From assembly GCA_003598015.1 (NCBI GenBank), contig QZKE01000081.1:1-32912 (forward strand): 32,912 bases of DNA, written 5' to 3'. The notes beneath the pieces were generated by a model that made no database searches, was not told where the DNA came from, and saw only the letters and a list, made by a program, of their open reading frames with translations. The translations under genes were made by a program, and so were the position numbers. This document shows positions 17,306 to 25,744 of this stretch, piece by piece (position 1 is the stretch's first letter; each line of letters opens with the position of its first letter). This DNA comes from Actinomycetota bacterium. GTDB lineage: Bacteria > Actinomycetota > Geothermincolia > Geothermincolales > RBG-13-55-18.

Positions 17306-18573
17306 GACCCGTCCTCCTTTTGCTTTTCCCAGAATGTCAGATCACAAATGGCCCCCTTGGGGATGGTGAACGTGATGCGCGTGCCCTTGTCTTTTCCCGG
17401 AGCCGGGCTTTCCGCCCATATCCTGCCGTGGTGCATCTCCACAATACGCTTGCATATGGACAATCCCAGCCCGGTCCCCTCGCGGGATTCACGGTCACCC
17501 TTGAAGAAATCGTCGAAGATGTTGGGCATTATCTCGGGCTCTATCCCGGATCCCTCGTCCTCTATCTGCACCACGATCTCATCCTCCTCCTGGCCGGCCC
17601 TGATAAAGATCCTTGCTCCACCCGGCGTGTAGCGCACCGAATTGGATATGAGGTTGTTGATGAGCTGGCAGAGGCGCACCTCCGAGGCGAAGATCTCCGG
17701 CAGGTCGGGCTCTATCTCCTCGACCAGCACTATACCTTCGGGTTCCACCAGGCCCCTGGCCACTTCTATGCAGTTCTCCAGCACCTGCTTCCAGGACACC
17801 GTGGTGAGTTCCGGCGCTATATGCCCGGTCTCCAGGCGGGAGATGTCGACGATATCGCTGATCAGTTCCAGCATCCCGTCGATGCGCTTGACGCTGCGGT
17901 TCAGCCATTCCTCCTGCTTCTCGGTGAGCGGTCCCGTGCTCCCCCGCAGGATCACCTTGATGTAGCTCTGCACCGCCGCCAGCGGAGCCTTGAGATCGTG
18001 GGCGACCATGCCCATCAGGTATACGAAACGCTCGCGCTCGTCGCTCACGCGGGTGAGCTCCTCCCGGGCCTTGTCCGCCTCCTCGGCTATCCTTTCACGC
18101 TCTTCGGCCTTTTCCAGCACCAGGCCGGAGAGCTCCGCGATGGAGTCCAGGAAATCGACTTCGTCCTTGCTGAAATCCCTGCGCTCCGCGGTGTAGACCC
18201 TCATCACTCCCATGATCCCTCCGGACGAGCGCATGGGCAGGGAGAGAACGGAAACCACGCCCTCGCGCCGGGCGGCCTCCGGATACTGTACGCGGGGGTC
18301 GTCGGCTACGTCCGGGATGGAGACCGCCTCACCCTGGAGAACCTTTTCCACCGTTGCGTCGATCTCTATCTCTCCTTTGCCCACGTAAGCGCCGCTGATG
18401 CCGTAACTGATGCGGTGGACGAGCCTGCTGCCGTCTTCGCTGAGGATCAGAAGGGAACATCCCTTCGCGCCCGTGCCCTTGGCGATGGATTCCACGATGG
18501 CCCGCAGGACGTTCTCCACCCCCACGGCCGCTATGACCGGTTTGGAGATCTCGTAGAGCAGCTTCTTTCTCAT
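17302..18573 (-). CDS. GAF-domain sensor histidine kinase
   Basis: A 423-residue cytoplasmic kinase without membrane segments. A GAF domain covers about 18-160 (LLILSEDGSRLVHRISYGIS, then VLSLPMRSSGGIMGVMRVY), a coiled coil about 155-185, the dimerisation H-box AHDLKAPLAAVQSY with His192, and the ATPase domain about 300-415 with N-box NNLISNSVRYTPGG, DEGSGI and GTGLGLSICKRI. It should phosphorylate itself and one or both receivers downstream. The frame is open to 18654, but the ATG at 18573 overlaps the metV stop as ATGA and has AAGGG upstream. Its own stop overlaps metF in the same way. A kinase coupled between metV and metF is unusual; the GAF ligand is unknown. Confidence 0.92.
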   Translation of the reverse strand: MRKKLLYEISKPVIAAVGVENVLRAIVESIAKGTGAKGCSLLILSEDGSRLVHRISYGISGAYVGKGEIEIDATVEKVLQGEAVSIPDVADDPRVQYPEAARREGVVSVLSLPMRSSGGIMGVMRVYTAERRDFSKDEVDFLDSIAELSGLVLEKAEERERIAEEADKAREELTRVSDERERFVYLMGMVAHDLKAPLAAVQSYIKVILRGSTGPLTEKQEEWLNRSVKRIDGMLELISDIVDISRLETGHIAPELTTVSWKQVLENCIEVARGLVEPEGIVLVEEIEPDLPEIFASEVRLCQLINNLISNSVRYTPGGARIFIRAGQEEDEIVVQIEDEGSGIEPEIMPNIFDDFFKGDRESREGTGLGLSICKRIVEMHHGRIWAESPAPGKDKGTRITFTIPKGAICDLTFWEKQKEDGS

Positions 18574-19259
18574 TCTTTCCCTTCGCTTGGGACCGGAGGT
18601 GGTGGCACCGGGATCCTCATGCGCCTGGCGCCGCCGCTCACGGACTTGCTCCAATCCTTGTAGGGGCGTACCTCTGAGAGCTCATCCAGCCTCCCCAGTT
18701 TCTTCAAGCGGTCGAAGATGAGCTGCCAGCCGCAGGGAAGGCTGGCTTCCACTTCGCACTTGCCTTCCACGGACCCGCCGCACGGACCGTTGAAGAGGCT
18801 CTTCGCGCACTGCACGATGGGGCAGATGCCCCCGTAATCGCCCAGCACGCAATCGCCGCACTGGGCACACTCCTCCTCGAAGAACCCCGGCTCCGCCTCC
18901 CTCCCTATGAAGAGCGTATTGAGAGCCGGCAATACCGGGAGGTCGGTGTAATCGGATACCATCCTGACCCCCAGCGAACAGGCAAGGACCAGGACAGCCT
19001 CCACATCCTGCACAAGCTGCGCGAATTCCCGGCGCCCCTCTGCGGGAAGCGGTTCACATGCCACCGGGATCACGGTATCGGAGACCGGCTTGAACCCCTT
19101 CTCCGCCAGGCGCGAGGCCATATCGCTCACCTCGTTCACTCCCCCGGTCCCGGCCATGGTAGGACAGGTGCCGCATCCCACCAGGGCGACCTTGTGGGAT
19201 GAACCGAGGATCCTGACGATCTCGTCCGTGCTCTTCTGCTGAGTGATACTCTTCATCAT
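18570..19259 (-). CDS. metV: MetV, MTHFR-associated zinc/Fe-S protein
   Basis: A protein of about 229 residues matching the methylene-THF reductase C-terminal family (MetV). The N-terminal half has VALVGCGTCPTMAGTGG and VIPVACEPL; the C-terminal half is cysteine-rich: CAQCGDCVLGDYGGICPIVQCAKS, then NGPCGGSVEGKCEV. In acetogens MetV binds MetF and is needed for activity with low-potential electron donors. The start could be ATG 19259, which shares its A with the TGA of the upstream gene, or ATG 19256; GGGGG lies just before both. Its stop overlaps the kinase start, and metF follows the kinase. Confidence 0.87.
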   Translation of the reverse strand: MMKSITQQKSTDEIVRILGSSHKVALVGCGTCPTMAGTGGVNEVSDMASRLAEKGFKPVSDTVIPVACEPLPAEGRREFAQLVQDVEAVLVLACSLGVRMVSDYTDLPVLPALNTLFIGREAEPGFFEEECAQCGDCVLGDYGGICPIVQCAKSLFNGPCGGSVEGKCEVEASLPCGWQLIFDRLKKLGRLDELSEVRPYKDWSKSVSGGARRMRIPVPPPPVPSEGKE

Positions 19260-20884
19260 CAACCCCCATGTGTCACTGCTTCAGCCGCGGGCGAACAGGA
19301 ACCCGCCACGCAGGCGCCCTCCCTGGCATGGGCCCTGAACTCATCCCCGAACCCCCTCAGGCAGTCGAGGATGGGGTTCAGTCTTTGCGACAGGCGCGGG
19401 CACAGGGCCAGCCCGCCTGCATCAGTGAGAAGCGCGCCCAGGTCCTCCATGGTTTCCTCCCCCGCCTCGGCCCGCAATATGCGCTGGATAAGCCGCGCCG
19501 CCGCGGCGGGCGCGGTCCTTCCCGGGACGCACCCCCCGCAACAGGCTCTCTCCGCGAACCAGGCCAGATAGAGAGCCCAGCGGGGCATGCAGGTCAAGCC
19601 GTCGAGAAGGACGATCTCCCCCACATCCTCGAGGGACTCGCGGCCTGCCAACAGCGGCGTCGTCACGCTGGCCGTTATTCCCCCCAGATAGACCGCTTTT
19701 ATTTCACCCCCACTGCCTTGCATGCCGTCGAGGATATCCTGCAGCCCCACCCCTGGCTGGATCTCCAGCAGGCGGGGCTTTGCGTCCATTCCGGCAAGGC
19801 TTATGAGGCGGTTTCCTTCCCATCCCTCCTCCTTTGCGGACCGTTTTTCCAGCATCCAGGGCAGCCGCCAGGCAAGTTCGGCGTCCAGGACCGCCAGGGA
19901 AGGGTCGCCGTCCCGCGTACCTTTCCAGCCGTAGAGTGAAGCCGCGCGCCACAGCATCATGCCGCTGGTCACCGCGGCCCTGCCGATATCCCATGCGCAA
20001 GGAATTCCCACCGGACCCCTGAAAAACGCATGCTTGATCCCCACACCGGACAGCAGCTCCGAGGCGGCGCTCGCGAGCACCTCCTCCGCCTCCGCCTCGC
20101 TGCAGGGAACGTAGAACACCAGCTTGCGTGCGCCGCAGGCCGCCGCCGCCAGGGCGCTCCCGGCGACGACCGCCCGCGGGTGCAGCAGGGACGCAGCGAA
20201 GCTCACGCTGTTCTCCACACCCGGGCCCGCACTATCGCATAAGAGTACCGGCGGCGGCCTTCCACGGTCCCTGTATTCGCCCTGCACGGCGTTACCGACG
20301 ATCCGCCGTATCACCCCCTCGGGCTGCTCCGATACCCTGCGGATCAGGTCGGGCCCCCAGGAATCGGGCAGGGTGCCCTCCTCCACCGCGGCCGTCCATG
20401 GAGCCGGTTCACGTCCATCCACTGCCTCTACCCGCGGCGGCGAAATATCCTTCATGGGCTTGTAGGCGGAAAGGTCGCCGTTGGTCAGGGCAGCGACGAG
20501 GGCTGTCGTATCGTCCGGTCCCAATCCCTCCGCGAGCCTCGCCCCGTCCCCGGGAGTCTCTATACAAGCAGCGGGCGGACTATGCCAGCGCAGTATCCCG
20601 GGATCCGCCAGGATCTCGACCCCGGAAGGAGCCCTTTTATTTAAGTCCTCCAGTATGGCCCAGGCTCCCGCGTCGGCACACGCGGGCCCCGTGCACACCC
20701 TTATACGCGCCCGGTAGGGGCGCTGCGGCAGTTCGTCGAACTGGCTGATGAAACCGAAGACGCGGCTGGAGGGGATGCGCAGGCGGGAGGCGATACCCTC
20801 GACCTCTTTTTCCCCCACGTATCCCTTCGCCTTTATCTTGTCCAGGATGAGGCGCATCAACTCAGGTTGCGGTGGCGCCTGCAT
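19259..20884 (-). CDS. Degenerate NuoE-NuoF fusion-like subunit
   Basis: A 541-residue protein with a NuoE-like N-terminus and NuoF-like remainder. The NuoE part keeps one cysteine pair (CTGPAC near 64-69), but only one Cys remains of the second pair (near PPAACIE). In the NuoF part the FMN/NADH glycine-rich motifs are not recognisable: the usual GRGGAGFPTG and GEETAL segments are replaced by unrelated sequence. The C-terminal cluster motif, normally SCGxCxPC, reads CCGGCVPG, with a fourth Cys in ALCPRLSQRLNP. Such proteins pair with FdhA to pass electrons to NAD; here the NADH site looks lost, so it may be a structural or ferredoxin-linked connector. The ATG at 20884 (GGAGGAGG upstream) overlaps fdhA by 23 nt. 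Confidence 0.78.
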   Translation of the reverse strand: MQAPPQPELMRLILDKIKAKGYVGEKEVEGIASRLRIPSSRVFGFISQFDELPQRPYRARIRVCTGPACADAGAWAILEDLNKRAPSGVEILADPGILRWHSPPAACIETPGDGARLAEGLGPDDTTALVAALTNGDLSAYKPMKDISPPRVEAVDGREPAPWTAAVEEGTLPDSWGPDLIRRVSEQPEGVIRRIVGNAVQGEYRDRGRPPPVLLCDSAGPGVENSVSFAASLLHPRAVVAGSALAAAACGARKLVFYVPCSEAEAEEVLASAASELLSGVGIKHAFFRGPVGIPCAWDIGRAAVTSGMMLWRAASLYGWKGTRDGDPSLAVLDAELAWRLPWMLEKRSAKEEGWEGNRLISLAGMDAKPRLLEIQPGVGLQDILDGMQGSGGEIKAVYLGGITASVTTPLLAGRESLEDVGEIVLLDGLTCMPRWALYLAWFAERACCGGCVPGRTAPAAAARLIQRILRAEAGEETMEDLGALLTDAGGLALCPRLSQRLNPILDCLRGFGDEFRAHAREGACVAGSCSPAAEAVTHGG

Positions 20885-23573
20885 CGCCCTCACCTCCTCC
20901 CACTCTCTCCAGTCTTACCGCACATACCTTGAGGTCCGGGATCTTGCTCTTGGGATCCAGGGCCGGATTGGTAAGGATATTCGCGGTCTCGGCGGCGAAG
21001 TGAAAGGTGGCGAAGACGCTGCCCGGCTGCAGTTGCGGGGTGATATGTGCGTGGCTGATGAGGCTTCCCCTGCGGGATGTCAACCGCACCGCGCTCCCCT
21101 CCTTGAGTTTAAGCTTCCTGGCATCCCTGGGATTGATGCCCACCCATCCCTGCCCCACCTTCTCCTCCAGGCTGCGGGATCGCCGGGTCATGGAGCCGGA
21201 ATGGAAATGGTAGAGGAGGCGCCCGGTGGAGAGGATAAAGGGGTACTCTTCGTCGGGCAGCTCATCCGGCGGCAGGTATTCCACCACGGCGAACTTCCCC
21301 CTGCCGCGGGGAAAAGCCTGCGTGTGCAGTACCGACGTACCGGGATGATCGGCGTCGGGACACGGCCATTGCAGCCCGCCCTCCTCGAGCCTCGCGTAGC
21401 TGATGCCCCCGTACGACGGCGTGAGGGAGGCTATCTCCCGCATGATCTCCTCGGCGCTGGTCGCGGGCATGGCATAACCCATGCGGCGGGCCAGTTCGGC
21501 GATGATCTCCAGGTCCTGCCAGGCTTCACCGGGAGGATCAACCGCCTTGTGCACCCTTTGCACCCGGCGCTCGGTATTGGTGAAGGTGCCCTCCTTCTCC
21601 GCGAAGCACACCCCGGGGAGCACCACGCCGGCCAGGGCGGCCGTCTCGGTGAGGAAGATGTCCTGCACCACGAGGAGATCCAGGGATTCCATCGCCTGCT
21701 TGACATGGCCCACATCCGGGTCGGTAACCATGGGGTTCTCCCCCAGTATATAGAGAGCGCGCACGTCCCCTCGCTGTGCCGCTCCCATCATCTCCACGAT
21801 TGACAATCCGGGCTCACGCGGGAGTTCCCGCCCCCAGGCCGCGGAGAACTTCTCGTTCGCCTCCACGTCATCCACTTTCTGGTAGCCGGTGAAGACATTG
21901 GGAAGCGCACCCAGATCGCATGCCCCCTGCACGTTGTTCTGCCCGCGCAGGGGATTCACGCCGGTCCCTTCCCTGCCCAGGTTGCCGGTGAGCATGGCCA
22001 GGTTGGCCAGGGCCGAGACGTTGTCGGTGCCGCTTATGTGCTGCGTTATGCCCATGGCATAGAGGATGGCCGCCCGCTTGGCTTTGCCATACATGCGGGC
22101 CGCTCTCGTCAGGTCCCTGGCGGGGATGCCGCTTATCTCCTCGACGCGTTGCGGGGTATATTCCTCCAGTGCCCGGCGCAGCTCCTCGTATCCTTCCGTT
22201 CTGCTCTCTATGAAGCCACCGTCCTCCAGCCCCTCATCCAGGATGACCCTGGCCATGCCGTTGATCCACGCTACGTCGGTTCCGGGGCGGGGCCTCAAGT
22301 GCATGACCGCAAAGCGGGAGAGAGAGATCTCGCGCGGATCGATGATCAACAGTTTAGTCCGCCCGGAGAGCACCGCCTGTTTTATCTTCTCCGCGATCAC
22401 GGGGTGGTTCTCGGAGGTGTTGGTACCGGTAAGCAGAAGGACGTCGGCCTTCTCCAGGTCGGAAATGGAGTTGGTCATGGCCCCGCTCCCAAAGGCTGCC
22501 GCCAGACCGGCGACGGTGGGGCTGTGTCATAAACGGGCGCAGTGATCGATATTGTTGGTGCCGACCACCGCGCGGGCGAATTTCTGCAGCAGGTAGTTCT
22601 CTTCGTTGGTGGTCTTAGCGGAGGAGAGAAACGCGACGGCATCAGGCCCGCTCTCCTCCACGACGGCGGAGAGGCGGCGGGTGACTTCATCCAGGGCCTC
22701 GTCCCAGGATACCTCCACCAGTTCGCCGTCCCGGCGCAGGAGCGGGCGCGTCAGGCGGTCGGGGTGGTCGACGAAATCCAGCCCGAAGCGCCCCTTTACG
22801 CACAGGCTGTAGCCGTTGACGGAGGCGGGAACGCCGGCCCGGACGCCCGTTATGCTCCCGTCCCGCACCAGCAGTTCCATGCAGCATCCCACGCCGCAGT
22901 AGGGGCATGTGGTCACCACGGCCCTGTCCTCTCCGCCCCGGTGCAGGGGGGGTTTCGCGATCAACGCGCCCACCGGGCACAGCGACACGCAGAGTCCGCA
23001 GAATTCGCACACCGACAGATCGACGGGGGAATCCATGCTGGCAGCCGGATGCGCTTGCGCCCCCGAGCCCTTCATCTCGTAGGCGCCCACCCCCTGTACC
23101 TCCTGGCAAGCCCTCACGCACAAGCCGCACGAGATGCACTTGGACAGGTCGCGCAGGTAGAAGGGATTGGCGTCCACGACGGGCCTGTAATCCTGCGAGA
23201 AGGGAAGCTCCCGGCCCGAAATCCCTTCCCGCGATGCGATCTTCTTCAGCTCGCAGGAGTTGTTGCTCTCGCACACCTCGCAATGGAAGGGGTGGGCTGA
23301 GAATATCAGTTCCAGCATGGTTCGCCTGGCCTCTTTAACCCTGTCGGTATCCAGGCGAACCGCCATCCCTTCCTCCGCCCGCGTATCGCAGGCGGTGACC
23401 AGGCGGCCGCTCCCCTCCTCCTCGACCAGGCACACGCGGCAGGTCCCACCGCCGGCGACGGCGGGGTGATAACACAGCGTTGGTATGGAGAGTCCGGCGC
23501 TCTCCGCGGCCTGCAACAACGTGCTGCCCTCCCGCACCTCTACGCGGCGCCCGTTCAATGAAACACCAACCAT
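20862..23573 (-). CDS. fdhA: Selenocysteine-containing formate dehydrogenase alpha subunit
   Basis: A 903-residue molybdo- or tungsto-enzyme read through an in-frame TGA at 22527-22529 (residue 349). The N-terminus is NuoG-like: [2Fe-2S] C34, C45, C48, C62; H94xxxC98, C101, C107; two [4Fe-4S] sets C146-C156 and C189-C199; then CPYCGVGC at 223-230 for the cluster next to the bis-MGD site. The TGA lies in NNIDHCARL-U-HSPTVAGL, exactly where FdhF-type enzymes carry Sec or Cys, and the frame is unbroken on both sides. A SECIS-like hairpin follows. The enzyme interconverts formate and CO2. Start ATG at 23573 has GGGGGAGGGG upstream. The protein has no Tat signal, so it is cytoplasmic. It leads the nuoEF-like/metV/kinase/metF series. 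Confidence 0.95.
22500..22529 (-). promoter_or_regulatory. Sec UGA codon and bacterial SECIS hairpin
   Basis: The UGA is at 22527-22529. On the mRNA, 18 nt later, a CGCC/GGCG stem (22500-22503 with 22509-22512) presents the loop GGUCU (22504-22508). From memory, Escherichia coli fdhF has the same loop sequence at the same 18-nt distance, so SelB recruitment is strongly implied. The element is in-frame coding sequence, as usual for bacterial SECIS elements. Confidence 0.85.
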
Positions 23574-23939
23574 CGGTCCCCTCCCCCGGTTTAGAGTAAT
23601 GCCATATGTATAACGCCCCAGATCAGTGGAGAAGATACTGCGAAAATATCGCCGTTTCAGGATTTCTCGATATAGATGGTCCGAAAAGTACTTGAGTTGC
23701 TTCCCCTTTGGTAACCTTTTATACCCACTTCCGGGGCAAATATAACCACAACCGGGGCGGTCTTTGCGGTATTTTTTTTATGGGCATATGCAGTACAAGC
23801 TCGGATGGCTGGAAGCCGGGCGCAGACACGGTTTCCGGCGGCAGGCCTGCTATCCCGGAAACCCGGCGCGTTCGCTCAAGGCCACCGGGGAGACCGGGCC
23901 GGCGGGATTATACGTGCCGGTTGCGCCGCAGCGGGGAAA
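23574..23939. other. Non-coding region upstream of fdhA
   Basis: 366 nt between the AMP-ligase stop and the fdhA start, with no credible ORF. It holds a strong inverted repeat (23830-23863), an eight-T run on the plus strand (23772-23779), and AT-rich patches at 23640-23760 likely to contain the fdhA promoter. TATAAA and TATATC boxes occur on the minus strand, but none has a well-spaced -35 partner, so no promoter is called. I did not recognise a molybdenum-cofactor or other riboswitch. Confidence 0.45.
23830..23863. repeat. Nested inverted repeat upstream of fdhA
   Basis: Perfect 9-bp arms GGTTTCCGG (23830-23838) and CCGGAAACC (23855-23863) enclose a perfect 10-bp palindrome GCAGGCCTGC (23841-23850). 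It lies 77 nt past the AMP-ligase stop and about 260 nt before fdhA. No T-tract follows on the minus strand, so it is not a standard terminator. It may be a dyad operator or a stable RNA hairpin (inference). Confidence 0.6.
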
Positions 23940-25667
23940 TCAGCCCCGTTCATCCATGGCGTCGGCCTTCTCCCGGAGTTCCTTGTACGCGAGGCCGCCC
24001 TCCATGTCGTTCGTGAGGTCATCCACTATCCTGAGGATGCGGATCCTCTTGTAACGCGCGAGACGGAGGTTCGCGTATTCCCGCAGCTCCTCTTCGCCGG
24101 CCGTGGCCCCGGGCAGGAGCTCGACGAAGGCTACCGGCAACTCACCGTAACGCTCGTCCCTCTTTCCCACCACCACGGAGCGGGACACGGCAGGATGCCC
24201 GTTGATCACTTCCTCGAGTTCCCGGGGATACACATTGTAGCCCTTGTATATGAGCATTTCCTTCTTGCGATCGACTATATACAGATACCCGTCCGCGTCG
24301 AACCGCCCGATATCGCCGGTATGCAGCCAGCCGCCCCGCAGCACCCGCGCCGTCTCCTCGGGATCCTTCCAGTATCCCTTCATCACCTGCGGGCCGCGTA
24401 TGCACACCTCGCCCGCCTCCCCTAGCGGCATCTCTACATCGCCCGCCTCGAGATCCACGATCTTTATCTCCGTATCCGCCAGGGGCAGCCCCACGGAGCC
24501 CAGCCTTATCCGCTCCCTCGCAGGGGGGTTGGCGGTACAGCCCATGGTACATTCGGTGAGCCCATACCCCTCACATACCACCCCGGGGATCTTCTCCAGG
24601 ACCCGTTCCAGGAGGTGCACCGGCATGGGGGCCGCGCCTGAGACCACCAGCCTTATGTTGGACATGTCCGCCTTCCCGAACAGGGGGTGGTCGACCAGGG
24701 GCACGAAGAGCTGGGGGGCGCCACCGAAACCGGTCGCCCCGTACTTGCCTATGGAGCGCAGGTACTGCTCCGGATCGAAGCGGTGGGATACGATCATGGT
24801 CCACCCGTTCATGATCTGGATATCCAGAAAAGCGATCACCCCCATGACGTGGAACCACGGGACTACGATGAGCGATATCTCGCATCCCCTTCTCATGATG
24901 TGTTCTTCTTCCCGGTCTCCTTCCATGCGCGCGACGTCAAGCTTGCCGCCCTCGTATACCACGTCTCCGCCGATGAACCACTGGGCATACTGGCAGCAGT
25001 TGACCACCACGCTGTAGTGGCTGATCATGACCCCCTTGGGGGTCCCCGTGGTTCCCCCCGTATAGGTGATGTGGGCCAGGTCCTCCTTTACCTCGAAGTC
25101 GAGCGACGGCGCCTCTTCCGGGTACTGCTCGAGGAGGGAGGAGAAGTCGATGGCCTCTTCGTCCAGGGGCATTCTCCTCAGGGCCTTGACCGGGGCGGTA
25201 ACTCGCGGATAACAGTCGGAGAGACCGGTCAGGATGATCCTCTTGACCGGCGTCTGGGAGATGATACGGCGGGGCTTCCTGGAGATCAGATCCAGCCCGA
25301 TATAGGTCTCCACGCCCGCGTCGTCGAGCTGGAAGGCCAGCTCTCTCTCGGACAGGAGGGGGCTTAGAGGGACGAAGACGGCGCCCGCCTTCAACAAGCC
25401 GAAGTAGGCTATGGCGAACTGGGGGCAGTTGGGCAGATGCACGCCCACCCGGTCACCCTTCTTAACGCCCTGGTCGGCCAGGGCCGCGGCGAAACGGTCC
25501 GTAAGCAGGTCCAGTTCCCGGAAGGTGATCTCCATCCCCCCGAAGATCATGGCGTTCCTCTCCGGCCACCTCGCGGCGGATGAACGGAGCACCTGGAACA
25601 CGGGGATCTCGGGATAGCTCAGGTGTTTGCAGACACCCTGCGGCCAGCTCACGTAATTTTTCTCCAT
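23940..25667 (-). CDS. AMP-binding acyl-CoA ligase-like protein
   Basis: A 575-residue member of the adenylate-forming superfamily. The phosphate loop YTGGTTGTPKG is at 192-202, followed by a GYGLTE A5 motif, the hinge region LHTGDIGRFDADGYLYIVDRKKEMLIYKGYNVYPRELEEVI, and a C-terminal lid. Such enzymes activate carboxylic acids to acyl-CoA; the pattern is closest to medium/long-chain fatty acid CoA ligases. At the A10 position, where the family has a catalytic Lys in a GK pair, this protein reads MEGGLAYKELRE, with Gly in place of Lys. It may have lost the adenylation step or evolved another use. The ATG at 25667 (GGGGG at 5 nt) is preferred over an in-frame TTG at 25685. Confidence 0.85.
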   Translation of the reverse strand: MEKNYVSWPQGVCKHLSYPEIPVFQVLRSSAARWPERNAMIFGGMEITFRELDLLTDRFAAALADQGVKKGDRVGVHLPNCPQFAIAYFGLLKAGAVFVPLSPLLSERELAFQLDDAGVETYIGLDLISRKPRRIISQTPVKRIILTGLSDCYPRVTAPVKALRRMPLDEEAIDFSSLLEQYPEEAPSLDFEVKEDLAHITYTGGTTGTPKGVMISHYSVVVNCCQYAQWFIGGDVVYEGGKLDVARMEGDREEEHIMRRGCEISLIVVPWFHVMGVIAFLDIQIMNGWTMIVSHRFDPEQYLRSIGKYGATGFGGAPQLFVPLVDHPLFGKADMSNIRLVVSGAAPMPVHLLERVLEKIPGVVCEGYGLTECTMGCTANPPARERIRLGSVGLPLADTEIKIVDLEAGDVEMPLGEAGEVCIRGPQVMKGYWKDPEETARVLRGGWLHTGDIGRFDADGYLYIVDRKKEMLIYKGYNVYPRELEEVINGHPAVSRSVVVGKRDERYGELPVAFVELLPGATAGEEELREYANLRLARYKRIRILRIVDDLTNDMEGGLAYKELREKADAMDERG

Positions 25668-25744
25668 GCATACCCCCGTTTCCAAGCTTGATTATAACGC
25701 CGATCGGGGCCTTGCACGCATACGCACGTTGATATGCCCTTCAC

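Noticed and set aside
17320-18663. 447-residue plus-strand ORF
   Set aside because: It is antisense to the histidine kinase, which has H, N and G boxes; no motif is visible in the shadow.
20862-22478. Separate ORF starting MTNSISDLEKADV as a stand-alone molybdopterin oxidoreductase
   Set aside because: It is the same frame as the upstream fdhA half; the UGA between them is at the Sec position and is followed by a SECIS-like hairpin.
23761-23780. Eight-T run as a plus-strand terminator
   Set aside because: Only a 4-bp stem precedes it and no plus-strand gene lies upstream.
23764-24054. Small plus-strand ORF starting MRYFFYGHM upstream of fdhA
   Set aside because: It overlaps the nested palindrome and the end of the ligase gene, and lacks a Shine-Dalgarno sequence.
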